From the NCBI GenBank assembly GCA_040755755.1, contig JBFLZW010000006.1, positions 1-64,000 on the forward strand: a DNA stretch of 64,000 bases, in the 5' to 3' direction. The DNA comes from a bacterium (GTDB lineage Bacteria; SZUA-182; DTGQ01). Shown one piece after another: positions 53,382 to 61,807 of this stretch. Numbering within the stretch: the first letter of the stretch is position 1; the number at the start of each line of letters is the position of its first letter. The translations under genes and the position numbers were made by a program. The notes under the pieces are model-generated. The model saw nothing but the letters and a program-made list of their open reading frames with translations, ran no database searches and was not told the DNA's origin.

Positions 53382-53447
53382 TAAGTTTATATTGTTTATA
53401 AAATTTGTCAACAATAGGCCGCATAAGAGGTGCAAAGGTAAAATTCC

Positions 53448-53882
53448 ATGAAACTTTCAACCAAATGCCGATACGGATTGCGCGCTCTGATCGAGATCGC
53501 CAAAAACTCCGGGAAAGGGCCGGCCAAGCGGAAAGATATTGCCAGCAGTCAGGAGATATCCGACCCTTACCTGGAAAGCATCCTGCTGACCCTCAAACAG
53601 AGCAGAATTATCAACACGACCCGGGGAGCAAAGGGCGGGTATGTGTTGTGCCGTCCTGCCGCACAGATTACGGTGCTGGACGTGGTCAATGCTTTCGAGG
53701 GGCCTCTCACCCTGGTGGATTGCCTCCAGAGTCCGAACATGTGCTCAAAGGTGACCTTCTGTGTAACCAGAACCATATGGCGGGAGCTTCAGGATACCTG
53801 GAGAAGTATCCTGGAAGGGACGACGCTTCAGGACCTTTTGGATAAAGAGCATAAGCAGCAGGCCCTTACTTATGCAATTTGA
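53448..53882 (+). CDS. Rrf2-family transcriptional regulator with three cluster-type cysteines
   Basis: 144 residues. The winged helix begins MKLSTKCRYGLRALIEIAKN, with GAKGGYVLCRP as the wing. Cys92, Cys99 and Cys105 (CLQSPNMC, then FC) match the three [2Fe-2S] cysteines of IscR in position. The genes downstream, cysK and a serine acetyltransferase, suggest control of cysteine synthesis, as CymR does, but CymR lacks these cysteines, so an Fe-S-sensing variant is inferred. Own promoter at 53353. Confidence 0.85.
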   Translation: MKLSTKCRYGLRALIEIAKNSGKGPAKRKDIASSQEISDPYLESILLTLKQSRIINTTRGAKGGYVLCRPAAQITVLDVVNAFEGPLTLVDCLQSPNMCSKVTFCVTRTIWRELQDTWRSILEGTTLQDLLDKEHKQQALTYAI

Positions 53883-53931
53883 GGGCACTCCCTGAGTAAT
53901 TACAGATAAAATGAGGAGGACCGCAAACCAG

Positions 53932-54858
53932 ATGAAAATAGCCGAGCAAATCGCTGACCTGATAGGCAATACGCCGCTTTTGAAGATCCGCTCGTTATCG
54001 GCCAGAACCGGTACCACGATTATCGTCAAGCTTGAGCAGTTTAATCCTCTGTCGAGTGTCAAGGACAGGATCGCTCTGGCCATGATCGAGGCTGCGGAAA
54101 AAAGCGGGCAGCTCAGGCCGGGAGGGCTTATCGTCGAGCCGACAAGCGGGAACACCGGCATCGGGCTTGCCTTTATAGCCGCAAGCAGGGGCTATCGCCT
54201 GATTCTGACCATGCCGGAGACCATGAGCATCGAGCGCCGCAAGCTCCTCAAAGTATTCGGTGCTGAGCTGGTGCTGACTCCGGGCGATCGGGGCATGACA
54301 GGAGCGGTTGAAAAAGCGGAGGAAATCCATCGTGAGCATCCTGGCAGCTTCATGCCGCAGCAGTTTTCCAACCCGGAAAATCCGGCCATTCATCGCCGGA
54401 CCACAGCCGAGGAGATCTGGCGTGATACTGATGGCCGGATCGACATCTTTGTGGCCGGCATCGGAACCGGCGGCACTATTACCGGCTGTGGCCAGGTCTT
54501 TAAGGCGCGGAACCCCGCTATCAGGGTGGTGGCTGTGGAGCCCGAGGAATCGGCTGTGCTCTCGGGAAGAAGTCCGGGCCTGCACAAGATCCAGGGTATC
54601 GGTCCGGGATTTATCCCCCATGTGCTGGATACGGCCATTTACGATGAGATTATCAGGATAAACTCATCGGACGCCGCCGACATGACCCGGCAGTTGGCAA
54701 AAACCGAGGGGCTTCTGGTTGGCATCTCATCCGGTGCGGCGGCCCTGGCAGCCTATCGGGTGGCTGAGCGTCCCGAAAACAGAGGTAAAAACATTGTGGT
54801 TGTCCTGCCGGACAGCGGAGAAAGATATCTTTCGACCTGGATCTTTGAGGAAGCTTAA
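53932..54858 (+). CDS. cysK: Cysteine synthase A (O-acetylserine sulfhydrylase)
   Basis: 308 residues from the ATG at 53932 (the frame is open for seven codons further). PLP lysine Lys44 in [18 protein letters not shown] phosphate loop and [13 protein letters not shown]. It makes cysteine from O-acetylserine and sulfide. It follows the Rrf2 regulator by 49 nt. The stop codon (TAA, 54856-54858) lies within the 10-bp target sequence duplicated by the MITE. Confidence 0.95.
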   Translation: MKIAEQIADLIGNTPLLKIRSLSARTGTTIIVKLEQFNPLSSVKDRIALAMIEAAEKSGQLRPGGLIVEPTSGNTGIGLAFIAASRGYRLILTMPETMSIERRKLLKVFGAELVLTPGDRGMTGAVEKAEEIHREHPGSFMPQQFSNPENPAIHRRTTAEEIWRDTDGRIDIFVAGIGTGGTITGCGQVFKARNPAIRVVAVEPEESAVLSGRSPGLHKIQGIGPGFIPHVLDTAIYDEIIRINSSDAADMTRQLAKTEGLLVGISSGAAALAAYRVAERPENRGKNIVVVLPDSGERYLSTWIFEEA

Positions 54859-54861
54859 GTA
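54852..54861. repeat. Left target-site duplication of the MITE
   Basis: AGCTTAAGTA, identical to 55136-55145. It contains the cysK stop codon. Confidence 0.85.
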
Positions 54862-55135
54862 GAATGGCACTTACATAAGCCAAGCTTATAATATAGAGAG
54901 GACACAAAACGCACAGGGAAAAACGATCTCCCGCAGAGACGCAGAGGCGCAGAGAACAACCAATCCGGCAAGGCTCTGATGAAAGTCGGGATATCCCGAT
55001 GTGTCAACGGCCTGGAAGCAAGCAAAAAGTAAAAAGGCACAAGGAGGAGCTTATTTTACTTTTACTTTTCAATGATATCCTCTGCGTCTCAGCGTCTCTG
55101 CGGGAGAATTACTAATTCTTATGTAAGTGCCATTC
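54862..55135. mobile_element. 274-bp MITE with perfect 18-bp terminal inverted repeats
   Basis: Left end GAATGGCACTTACATAAG (54862-54879), right end its exact reverse complement CTTATGTAAGTGCCATTC (55118-55135). Both sides are flanked by AGCTTAAGTA (54852-54861 and 55136-55145), a 10-bp target duplication. A 27-nt imperfect inverted repeat (54928-54954 with 55080-55106) built of GCAGAGACGC words lies inside. There is no coding capacity, so it moves with a transposase in trans. A 10-bp duplication would fit an IS4-type transposase. Diverged single ends occur at 19345 and 26104. Confidence 0.85.
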
Positions 55136-55145
55136 AGCTTAAGTA
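55136..55145. repeat. Right target-site duplication of the MITE
   Basis: AGCTTAAGTA, identical to the left copy at 54852-54861. Confidence 0.85.
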
Positions 55146-55242
55146 CGCTGTGCGGTAAATTCGAGGTCTTGATTATGAGACATATCGCATATGTATCATG
55201 TCAAGACCTGACACCTCGCCTGGTTTTGAAGGAGGATACAGT

Positions 55243-56160
55243 ATGAGCCTGGCTGATTGGATGAATACCCAGCTTCCGGATGTTATCTACAGGCTGAAGG
55301 AGAGCATTTTCAGCATCCAGCCTGAAGGAGGTCTGGGTCTGGCAGGCCGGTTCGAAATTTATGAGGTGCTGGACGATCTTCTGGCCGTATTGTTTCCCGG
55401 TTATCACAGCACGGAGAGGATTCCCCCGAAGGAGATGGATTTTTTCCTGAACGATAAGCTCCGCCATGTCTGCTTTAAGCTGGGCAGGCACATCAGGGAG
55501 GCGCTCCATTTCCGCTGCGTTCAGGATAACCGGGAAAGCTGTAATTGTGAGCAGCAGGCTGATGAGGCGCTCATTCACCTCATCGGCTCCCTCCCCAGGA
55601 TTCATGCTCTGCTGCTTGATGATGTCCGGGCTGCCTATGCAGGCGATCCGGCAGCCAAATGCATCGATGAAATCATTGTCAGCTACCCCTGCACCGAGGC
55701 CATTGCCACCTACCGTCTGGCTCATCAGCTCTATGAGCTGGATGTGCCGGTTATTCCGCGCATCATGTCCGAGCGGGCCCACTCACGCACAGGCATTGAC
55801 ATTCATCCTGGAGCCAGAATAGACTCAAGCTTTTTCATTGATCACGGGACCGGCGTGGTTATTGGTGAAACCACCACTATCGGCAAAAATGTCAAAATCT
55901 ACCAGGGAGTCACCCTCGGCGCGCTTTCGCCCTTTGACCGGGAAGGCAATCCCCGCCGTGGCCTCAAGAGGCATCCGGATGTAGAGGATGATGTCATCAT
56001 CTACGCCAATGCCACCATCCTTGGCGGGGAAACCGTCATCGGCCGGGGTGCGGTTATCGGCGGAAACACCTGGGTTACCAGATCGGTGCCAGCCGGTGCC
56101 TATGTCTATAACCGCAGCCGCGAGGAGATTGTCAACAAACAAAGCGGCACCACTCCTTAA
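55243..56160 (+). CDS. cysE: Serine O-acetyltransferase (EpsC/CysE type)
   Basis: 305 residues from the ATG at 55243, which has GAAGGAGG upstream; the frame is open back to 55198. An N-terminal helical domain of about 185 residues is followed by the hexapeptide-repeat left-handed beta-helix with GIDIHPGARIDSSFFIDHGT, GVVIGETTTIGKNVKIYQ and GVTLG, and then PDVEDDVIIYANATILGG. It acetylates serine to supply cysK. The MITE insertion lies in the gap between cysK and this gene and may have changed their transcription. Confidence 0.92.
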   Translation: MSLADWMNTQLPDVIYRLKESIFSIQPEGGLGLAGRFEIYEVLDDLLAVLFPGYHSTERIPPKEMDFFLNDKLRHVCFKLGRHIREALHFRCVQDNRESCNCEQQADEALIHLIGSLPRIHALLLDDVRAAYAGDPAAKCIDEIIVSYPCTEAIATYRLAHQLYELDVPVIPRIMSERAHSRTGIDIHPGARIDSSFFIDHGTGVVIGETTTIGKNVKIYQGVTLGALSPFDREGNPRRGLKRHPDVEDDVIIYANATILGGETVIGRGAVIGGNTWVTRSVPAGAYVYNRSREEIVNKQSGTTP

Positions 56161-56178
56161 TCACTATCACAATAACCT

Positions 56179-56979
56179 TCATGGAGTTTTCCCCTGCGGT
56201 GCAGTTGCCGGATTATTCAGGATCTTTTGCAATTGAGCGCCAATACCATTGAGTTTCTGCTCGAGCGCATTGAATTTCTGATCAATTTTTTCGCTGCTGG
56301 CAGCCAGGTGATTATGGATATGCACGGTGTTTTTCCACCCGGCCTCAATTTCCGCAGAATCGATACTGGCGATGCAGGTCAGGAATATCGACAACGTAGC
56401 CCGGCTGACAATAGCTACGGACTCGACGAAAAGAGCGGCTACACAGGCCGGGGTATTGATGCCCTCTACAGGGATCAGGGCACCGACTTCGCAAAGAATA
56501 GCCGATGCATTCTCCGCTTGTTCCAGGGCTGCGATCGCCAGGATAAAACCGATAAGAACTATGCTGTGTGGTCTTCGCGGCGGAGGACAGATGAATTCAT
56601 AATTCGGAGGGTCAAGAGTCGAGGTCACGGGCTTGTTCTGGACAGCACTTTCTGAGGTGGCGATATCAGCCTTCAGTTTCTCCACGATAGTTGCAAATCG
56701 TTGAACGTCAAATGCCCGGACAACATCGGCAAGCTCTTCCCTGCTGAGTCTATCCAGTCTTTCCTCAAGCTTGCCGATCTGCATCGCATGATCACTGTCT
56801 ATTCCGCACGGGGTATAAGTCTTGAATATGGTGAGAAGATCATGGAGTGCCTTTTGAATGGTCTGGGCATCATCTCGCCTGGTTTGCGGGATTTCGGCCC
56901 TGGCCTGCAAGAGAGACCCCCCGAAACAAATAAACACGGTCAGCATCAAAGAGACAATTTTTCCTTTCCTGCGATACAT
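56179..56979 (-). CDS. Secreted or membrane-associated protein of unknown function
   Basis: 266 residues with a signal peptide (SLMLTVFICFGGSLLQARAE) and helical N-terminal region. The middle holds IVLIGFILAIAALEQAENAS and a Cys-containing hydrophobic region (about 160-210), and the C-terminus is a coiled coil (SEKIDQKFNALEQKLNGIGAQL). I recognise no family. It is convergent with the acetyltransferase gene (18 nt apart). Confidence 0.6.
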   Translation of the reverse strand: MYRRKGKIVSLMLTVFICFGGSLLQARAEIPQTRRDDAQTIQKALHDLLTIFKTYTPCGIDSDHAMQIGKLEERLDRLSREELADVVRAFDVQRFATIVEKLKADIATSESAVQNKPVTSTLDPPNYEFICPPPRRPHSIVLIGFILAIAALEQAENASAILCEVGALIPVEGINTPACVAALFVESVAIVSRATLSIFLTCIASIDSAEIEAGWKNTVHIHNHLAASSEKIDQKFNALEQKLNGIGAQLQKILNNPATAPQGKTP

Positions 56980-57116
56980 AGCATACCCTCCTCAAATTTT
57001 ATTTTACTAAATACTTAAAATCAAAAATTCAGTAATATTGATTTTATATCGTTCATATGGAACTTAATCCCTGACAAAAAAATTTTAAAATTTTACGAGG
57101 GCACTGATTCTCCATC

Positions 57117-57131
57117 TCCCCGCTGGGGAGA
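57117..57131. repeat. Small CTCCCCGCTGGGGAG palindrome
   Basis: CTCCCC and GGGGAG around GCT, embedded in a CTCCATCTCCCC-GGGGAGAGGG stretch that is a widespread dispersed palindrome. The rest of 56980-57263 is AT-rich with no gene. Confidence 0.7.
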
Positions 57132-57263
57132 GGGTTGGCAGGTGAGGGAGGAGAGATATGATTTTTCTCTATAAAATGCCGATAGGGTATGATATATTCA
57201 AGAAGTGGTAATCTCGCTCAAACGTGCAATCATAAGCCAGGAAAGGCAAACAGGAGATGAGGT

Positions 57264-58301
57264 ATGGATACCGAAACGGTTTTTTTCACTCCCTGGGATC
57301 CTTATGTCAATATGCTCAGCAAAGCCCGCAGGCTGTATGAGGCTGCCAATCTCTTCGATGTGGTTGAAAAAGGTGATCTGGTGGCTGTGAAGCTCCACAT
57401 GGGAGAGCTTGGAAATCCCAATTATGTCCGGCCCTTCTTTGTCAAACAGATCATCGACCTGATCAGGGAGCGCGGCGCAAAGCCTTTCCTGACCGATACT
57501 TCCACCTACTATCCGGTAGCGCGCTCCAATGCTTTTGATTATATGGAGACAGCCGTGGCCAATGGCTTCGGTTTTGCTCCTCTGATTATAGCCGACGGCC
57601 TCGATAGTGAAAATGCCGTGTCAGTGCCCTCCCCTGACCCGATCCTCCCGGAGGTTGCAGTGGCCGGGGTCATTCATCAGGTACGTACCATGATTGTGGT
57701 CAGTCATCTTAAGGGCCATCCGCTGACCGGCTACGGGGGTGCGATCAAAAACCTTGGCATGGGGTGTGTCTCCAAAAAGACCAAGCTTGCCCAGCACCGG
57801 GTGGTGGATATCGAGGTGGATGAAGAGCTCTGCCAGGGCTGCGGTACCTGTGTTGAAGCCTGCTGGTTTGGATTGCCCCGGATCGAGAATTATAAAGCCA
57901 GCATGGCTGATAACCCCCAGTGCATGCGCTGCCTTAACTGCAGCACTGCCTGCCCTGCAGGTGCCATAAAGCTCGTGGGCAGGCAGAAGCTTGCCTTTGC
58001 TGTAGCTGCAGCGGCCAGGGCTGTGGTGAGTACATTTGCGGAAAACAAGGTCGCCTATATCAATTTTGCCCATGACATGAGTACCTTCTGTGATTGTGTG
58101 CCTTTTCAGGGAGGATCCGCAGGGCCGGACCTTGGCATATTCGCCGGTCATTCTCCCTTGTCCGTTGATGCAGCCGGATTGAAGCGGATCGATTATCAGC
58201 ATCTCGATCGAATACATAACGCCGATTGCCTGTCCCAGGTCAGCTATATGGCCCGGTTACATCAGCCGGGAAGCCTTGAGCCCCGGGTGGTGGAGGTCTG
58301 A
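57264..58301 (+). CDS. DUF362 protein with ferredoxin domain
   Basis: 345 residues. The N-terminal DUF362 domain (VKLHMGELGNPNYVRP, SHLKGHPLTGYGGAIKNLGMG, about 1-180) is followed by a double [4Fe-4S] ferredoxin module with CQGCGTCVEAC and CMRCLNCSTACP, then a C-terminal extension (about 250-345, with FCDCVPFQGG). DUF362/ferredoxin proteins are widespread in anaerobes and are thought to take part in electron transfer. SD AGGAGATGAGG lies 2 nt upstream. Neighbouring genes give no further clue. Confidence 0.85.
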   Translation: MDTETVFFTPWDPYVNMLSKARRLYEAANLFDVVEKGDLVAVKLHMGELGNPNYVRPFFVKQIIDLIRERGAKPFLTDTSTYYPVARSNAFDYMETAVANGFGFAPLIIADGLDSENAVSVPSPDPILPEVAVAGVIHQVRTMIVVSHLKGHPLTGYGGAIKNLGMGCVSKKTKLAQHRVVDIEVDEELCQGCGTCVEACWFGLPRIENYKASMADNPQCMRCLNCSTACPAGAIKLVGRQKLAFAVAAAARAVVSTFAENKVAYINFAHDMSTFCDCVPFQGGSAGPDLGIFAGHSPLSVDAAGLKRIDYQHLDRIHNADCLSQVSYMARLHQPGSLEPRVVEV

Positions 58302-58333
58302 TCAGCCTGTCACTCAAAAGAAGTTATCAGCCT

Positions 58334-58378
58334 TCAGTTCCTCTCCTGACCACTGGCCCCTGATAACTCACCACTCAG
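58334..58378. repeat. CTGACCACTGGCC short-repeat remnant
   Basis: A few diverged CTGACCACTGGCCCCTGATA units. They lie between the DUF362 gene and the HhH gene, with no gene in between. Confidence 0.6.
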
Positions 58379-58519
58379 CATCTTTCAATTCAGCCTCATC
58401 CCTCTAAACTACCGAATAGTAGAAAAAGCAAGGTCAGCAATGAAGAGACCTGGTATGCTTTTGATATAACGACGATAATCAGGATTGATTGACATATAAT
58501 TAAGAGAGGGAGGAATACA

Positions 58520-58774
58520 ATGCCAAGAGGAGAGCATTCAAAGCAGTCCGAGTCTCAGCAGGGTTCAAGCCAGCAGATTAATCTTAATACCGCGAGCGTG
58601 GAAGAGCTTTCCCATCTTCGGATGGTAGGGAGAAACCGGGCTCAGGATATCATTAACTACCGGAACGAGCATGGTCCATTCAAGAGTTGGGATGATCTCG
58701 ATAATGTTCCCGGCTTTTCAAAAGGTATGATTGAGGATATCAAGAAGAGTGGAGCTACTCTCGGCGGAAAGTAG
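58520..58774 (+). CDS. ComEA-like helix-hairpin-helix protein
   Basis: 84 residues, GGGAGG upstream. After a 20-residue hydrophilic start comes INLNTASVEELSHLRMVGRN and NYRNEHGPFKSWDDLDNVPG with FSKGMIEDIKKSG, two HhH motifs as in the DNA-binding end of ComEA. It lacks the membrane anchor of ComEA, so it is a soluble HhH protein. Its DNA role is inferred from the fold. A long hairpin follows. Confidence 0.85.
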   Translation: MPRGEHSKQSESQQGSSQQINLNTASVEELSHLRMVGRNRAQDIINYRNEHGPFKSWDDLDNVPGFSKGMIEDIKKSGATLGGK

Positions 58775-58810
58775 GAAAGAAGGAGGAAAGTAGGAAAGAA
58801 GGAGGGTATA

Positions 58811-58850
58811 TTATCCCTCCACAGGGGGATGTCCCCTTGTGGAGGGATAA
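58811..58850. repeat. 40-bp near-perfect palindrome
   Basis: TTATCCCTCCACA pairs with TGTGGAGGGATAA and the inner GGGG/CCCC completes an 18-bp stem with a 4-nt loop. No T-run follows. It could still end transcription, but a dispersed repeat is more likely. A tandem AGGAAAGAAGGAGG run lies just upstream (58771-58803). Confidence 0.8.
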
Positions 58851-58994
58851 GGTATTCCCAGAGGTGCTTGTAGCTTTTGGATGGCCGGAACTGTAACACT
58901 ATGGTCTGAACTGCACGATTGAAGACCATGAAACTATTCTATCTAAGAGAGATCGAGATGATCGAGAGAGATAAAGAAAAGAGGGAGGGATCAG

Positions 58995-60161
58995 ATGCAA
59001 CAGGAATTTAAGCCCTTTGAAGAAAAAGGGATCGATATTAACAAGCAGTATAAAAGTTTTGATAATCAGTTGATAAGAAAGCCTTTCGATAAGAAAGATA
59101 CCGATGCCTACACGAAATGCCGGGTCGTCCTCATGAACGGTATCGAGAATGCCTGTAACATCACTCTGCATGAAATGGCCCGTCAGACTACCGACTATAA
59201 TATCAAGAAGGCCCTGGCCATGATCCGAAGAGCCGAGCAGCAGCAGCAGATGGCCATCAATTGGCTGAATCCGGCTGATCAGACCGTATTGGAGACCACC
59301 ATAACCTTTGAGCAGGTGGCTGTGGATCTGACGGCAAACCTGGCCAGGAACGAGTCAAACCTTGAGGCCAAAAAGGTTTATGATTTCGCTCTTCTGGAAG
59401 ATTTCGATCACCTGCTCAGATACAGCTATCTTCTGAAGATGGTGGAGGGTGAAAGCGCTGCGGATCTTCTGCAGGGCAAGACAGACCTCAGGGATGGACG
59501 GCCAACCTGGGATGAACACCGTCATCCCTATGATTCGATGATGCAGCATTATAACAGGACTGACAGTATCAAAACGAAGCTGAATGCCCTGACGATTACT
59601 TCCGCCGAGCAGCAAACCATGTTTTACTACCGGGAGCACGGCAATGCCTACAAGGATAGCATGGCCAGGCAGCTCTTTGCCGAAATTGCCGAGATCGAAG
59701 AGCAGCATGTCAGCCAGTACGAGTGCCTGTTCGATGCTTCCTGGACACCGCTCGAGCGGCTTTGCCTGATGCAGGTCAATGAGGCCTACAATTATTTCAG
59801 TTGCATGCAGACGGAAACCGATGAGCGCATCAGGAAAATCTGGGAGGAGTGCTACTATATGGAACTGGAGCACCTGCGAATAGCCGGGGATTTGCTGAAA
59901 AATTTGGAAGGAAACGACATCCACAGCATTATTCCCTATTCGATTTCACCTCTGGTCGTTTTTGAGCCGAACAAGGAGTACATTAACCAGGTTATTCAGG
60001 AAACGGTTAACTGGCGTCCGTGTGACATGAAGTTTGTCAATAAGGACCAACTGCCGTCAGACTGGCCTTCTTTCGCATATGCGGAACAGGTGCGCGGCAC
60101 CGGCTTCCCGTCGCAGATCATCACCGACAAGGCCAAACGAGAGTGGAAAATGGCAGCCTGA
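58995..60161 (+). CDS. Ferritin-like diiron-type protein
   Basis: 388 residues, AGGGAGGGA upstream. Helical throughout, with possible metal-ligand motifs NGIENACNITLHEM, LEDFDHLLRYS, EIAEIEEQHVSQYE and MELEHLRIAG; ExxH is repeated as in ferritin-like proteins. The duplication of ExxH pairs suggests two ferritin-like halves or a four-helix diiron site plus extra helices. I recognise no specific family. Redox or oxygen-stress handling is possible but not shown. Confidence 0.65.
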   Translation: MQQEFKPFEEKGIDINKQYKSFDNQLIRKPFDKKDTDAYTKCRVVLMNGIENACNITLHEMARQTTDYNIKKALAMIRRAEQQQQMAINWLNPADQTVLETTITFEQVAVDLTANLARNESNLEAKKVYDFALLEDFDHLLRYSYLLKMVEGESAADLLQGKTDLRDGRPTWDEHRHPYDSMMQHYNRTDSIKTKLNALTITSAEQQTMFYYREHGNAYKDSMARQLFAEIAEIEEQHVSQYECLFDASWTPLERLCLMQVNEAYNYFSCMQTETDERIRKIWEECYYMELEHLRIAGDLLKNLEGNDIHSIIPYSISPLVVFEPNKEYINQVIQETVNWRPCDMKFVNKDQLPSDWPSFAYAEQVRGTGFPSQIITDKAKREWKMAA

Positions 60162-60190
60162 TCATCTGGCCTTTTGGTTTTTGAAATCCG

Positions 60191-60226
60191 ATCCCTTCCC
60201 CTTGAACAGGATCAAGGGGAAGGGAT
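60191..60226. terminator. Strong hairpin after the ferritin-like gene
   Basis: Perfect 15-bp arms ATCCCTTCCCCTTGA (60191-60205) and TCAAGGGGAAGGGAT (60212-60226) around a 6-nt loop. There is no T-run, so termination is possible but not certain. Confidence 0.55.
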
Positions 60227-60460
60227 GGTTGGTGTGTGCGCATCCTTTCCGTGAATCTTGCCTTCTCTTTTTACTCGTGTCTCTCTTGTATTCTTTTAAC
60301 ACGGCGTGATATACTTTTCAGGTAGATAGACTGGAGGAGAAGAGGCGGCAACAGGCAAAGGTAACTTTATTACCAGACATTTTCACGGGAATGACATTGA
60401 CCTTTACTCAGTACACCAGCAGAGGAAGTAACCAAACACCAGTATAGGAAAGTATAAAAG

Positions 60461-61354
60461 ATGAGCCAGAATATTTTAGAATGCATTGGATCAACCCCCC
60501 TGATAAAACTATCGAAAGTAACCTCTCATACGGTCTTGGCCAAAGCAGAATTTCTCAATCCCGGCGGAAGTATCAAGGACAGGGTGGCCAAGTACCTGAT
60601 TGAAGAGGCTGAACGGGATGGAACGCTGAAAAAGGATTCCATCATTGTCGAGCCGTCATCAGGAAACACGGGAATTGGAATGGTTTTTGTGGGAGTGCAG
60701 AAAGGGTACCGGGTAATTATCGTCATGCCCGAAAATATGAGCGAGGAACGGAAAAAAATCATCAAGGCTTTCGGCGGAGAGCTGATTCTCACTCCGGCTG
60801 AAGAGAGTATTCAGGGATCGGTGGATAAAGTCAGGGAAATGGCCGCCAATGATCCCCGGATCTATGTTCCCCAGCAATTTGAAAACCCGAGAAACCCCGA
60901 AATCCACTATCGGACGACCGCCCGGGAAATCTGGAATCAGAGCGGAGAAAAGGTCGCCTGCTTTGTGGCCGGAGTGGGGAGCGGGGGGACTCTGGGAGGA
61001 GTAGGCAAATTCCTCAAGGAGAAAGACCCCCAGATCAGGATTATTGCTGTCGAGCCGCGAAACAGCTCTGCTCTGCTGGGGCAGGAGCCGGGCCTTCATC
61101 AGATTCAGGGAATCGGTGACGGTTTTGTCCCCCCGGTGCTGGATGTTTCCCTGATCGACGATGTAGTGACCGTCAGTGATGATGAAGCCATCGAGACTAC
61201 GCGCCGGTTAGCCAGAGAGGAAGGACTTTTGGTCGGCACTTCCTCAGGGGCCAATGTCTGGGCCTCGAACTTTGCCGGAGAGAAGGTCAGCGGCCCCATT
61301 ATTACGATATTGCCCGATCGGGCGGAAAGATACTTCAGCACCAGCCTGATTTGA
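60461..61354 (+). CDS. Second cysteine synthase (OASS/CBS-type PLP enzyme)
   Basis: 297 residues. PLP lysine Lys39 in GGSIKDR, phosphate loop EPSSGNTGIGM, GVGSGGTLGGVG and the C-terminal SSGAN. It differs from the first CysK in the K motif (GGSIKDR versus SSVKDR), so a CysM- or CBS-related specificity is possible. Ribosome site weak. It lies 6 kb from the cysK-cysE cluster, not in an operon with it. Note the MITE-like element 8 nt downstream. Confidence 0.88.
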   Translation: MSQNILECIGSTPLIKLSKVTSHTVLAKAEFLNPGGSIKDRVAKYLIEEAERDGTLKKDSIIVEPSSGNTGIGMVFVGVQKGYRVIIVMPENMSEERKKIIKAFGGELILTPAEESIQGSVDKVREMAANDPRIYVPQQFENPRNPEIHYRTTAREIWNQSGEKVACFVAGVGSGGTLGGVGKFLKEKDPQIRIIAVEPRNSSALLGQEPGLHQIQGIGDGFVPPVLDVSLIDDVVTVSDDEAIETTRRLAREEGLLVGTSSGANVWASNFAGEKVSGPIITILPDRAERYFSTSLI

Positions 61355-61361
61355 TGCTATG

Positions 61362-61719
61362 GGGTCGGACCACGGTAAGTATATGGTATTAAAATAGATA
61401 GTTCCAAAATAGGTACTCAGTTTTGGTCTTAGAAGGTCAATTTTGGGGGCAAAATCACCGTTGTAAGGAATCTGCTGTGGTTCCCGTAGCTCATATCCGA
61501 TATCCATGCAACTGTCTCTCTCACAGTGCGCCCACTGGCTGGAAGATAATGCCTGTTTCCTCTTGGCATCCTTCCCACACACCCTTCCACGCCCCTTTTT
61601 CCCCTGGACTTTTCTTAGGAGGTCAATCTTGGGCTTGAAAATGGCCTTCTAAGCTATGAAAACACCTGTTTTTGGAACATCTATCGTAAATAAAACAATA
61701 TGATGTCTTGGTCCGACCC
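61362..61719. mobile_element. 358-bp MITE-like inverted-repeat element
   Basis: Ends GGGTCGGACCA (61362-61372) and TGGTCCGACCC (61709-61719). The inner parts match as inverted copies with GATAGxTTCCAAAA and then TTAGAAGG, giving roughly 60 nt of imperfect terminal repeat. No coding capacity and no clear target duplication. It is not related to the 54862 element. The remainder of 61355-61807 has no gene. Confidence 0.7.
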
Positions 61720-61807
61720 GTGGAGTAGAGGATCGCCGGTTCGAATACCGAACAGGAAAGGTAGCGAAGCAGGACGTATCGAAAAACCGATCATGAGAGG
61801 ATGAATC

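Noticed and set aside
58811-58850. Palindrome as the terminator of the HhH gene
   Set aside because: No T-run follows and similar palindromes are dispersed in the window; kept as a repeat.
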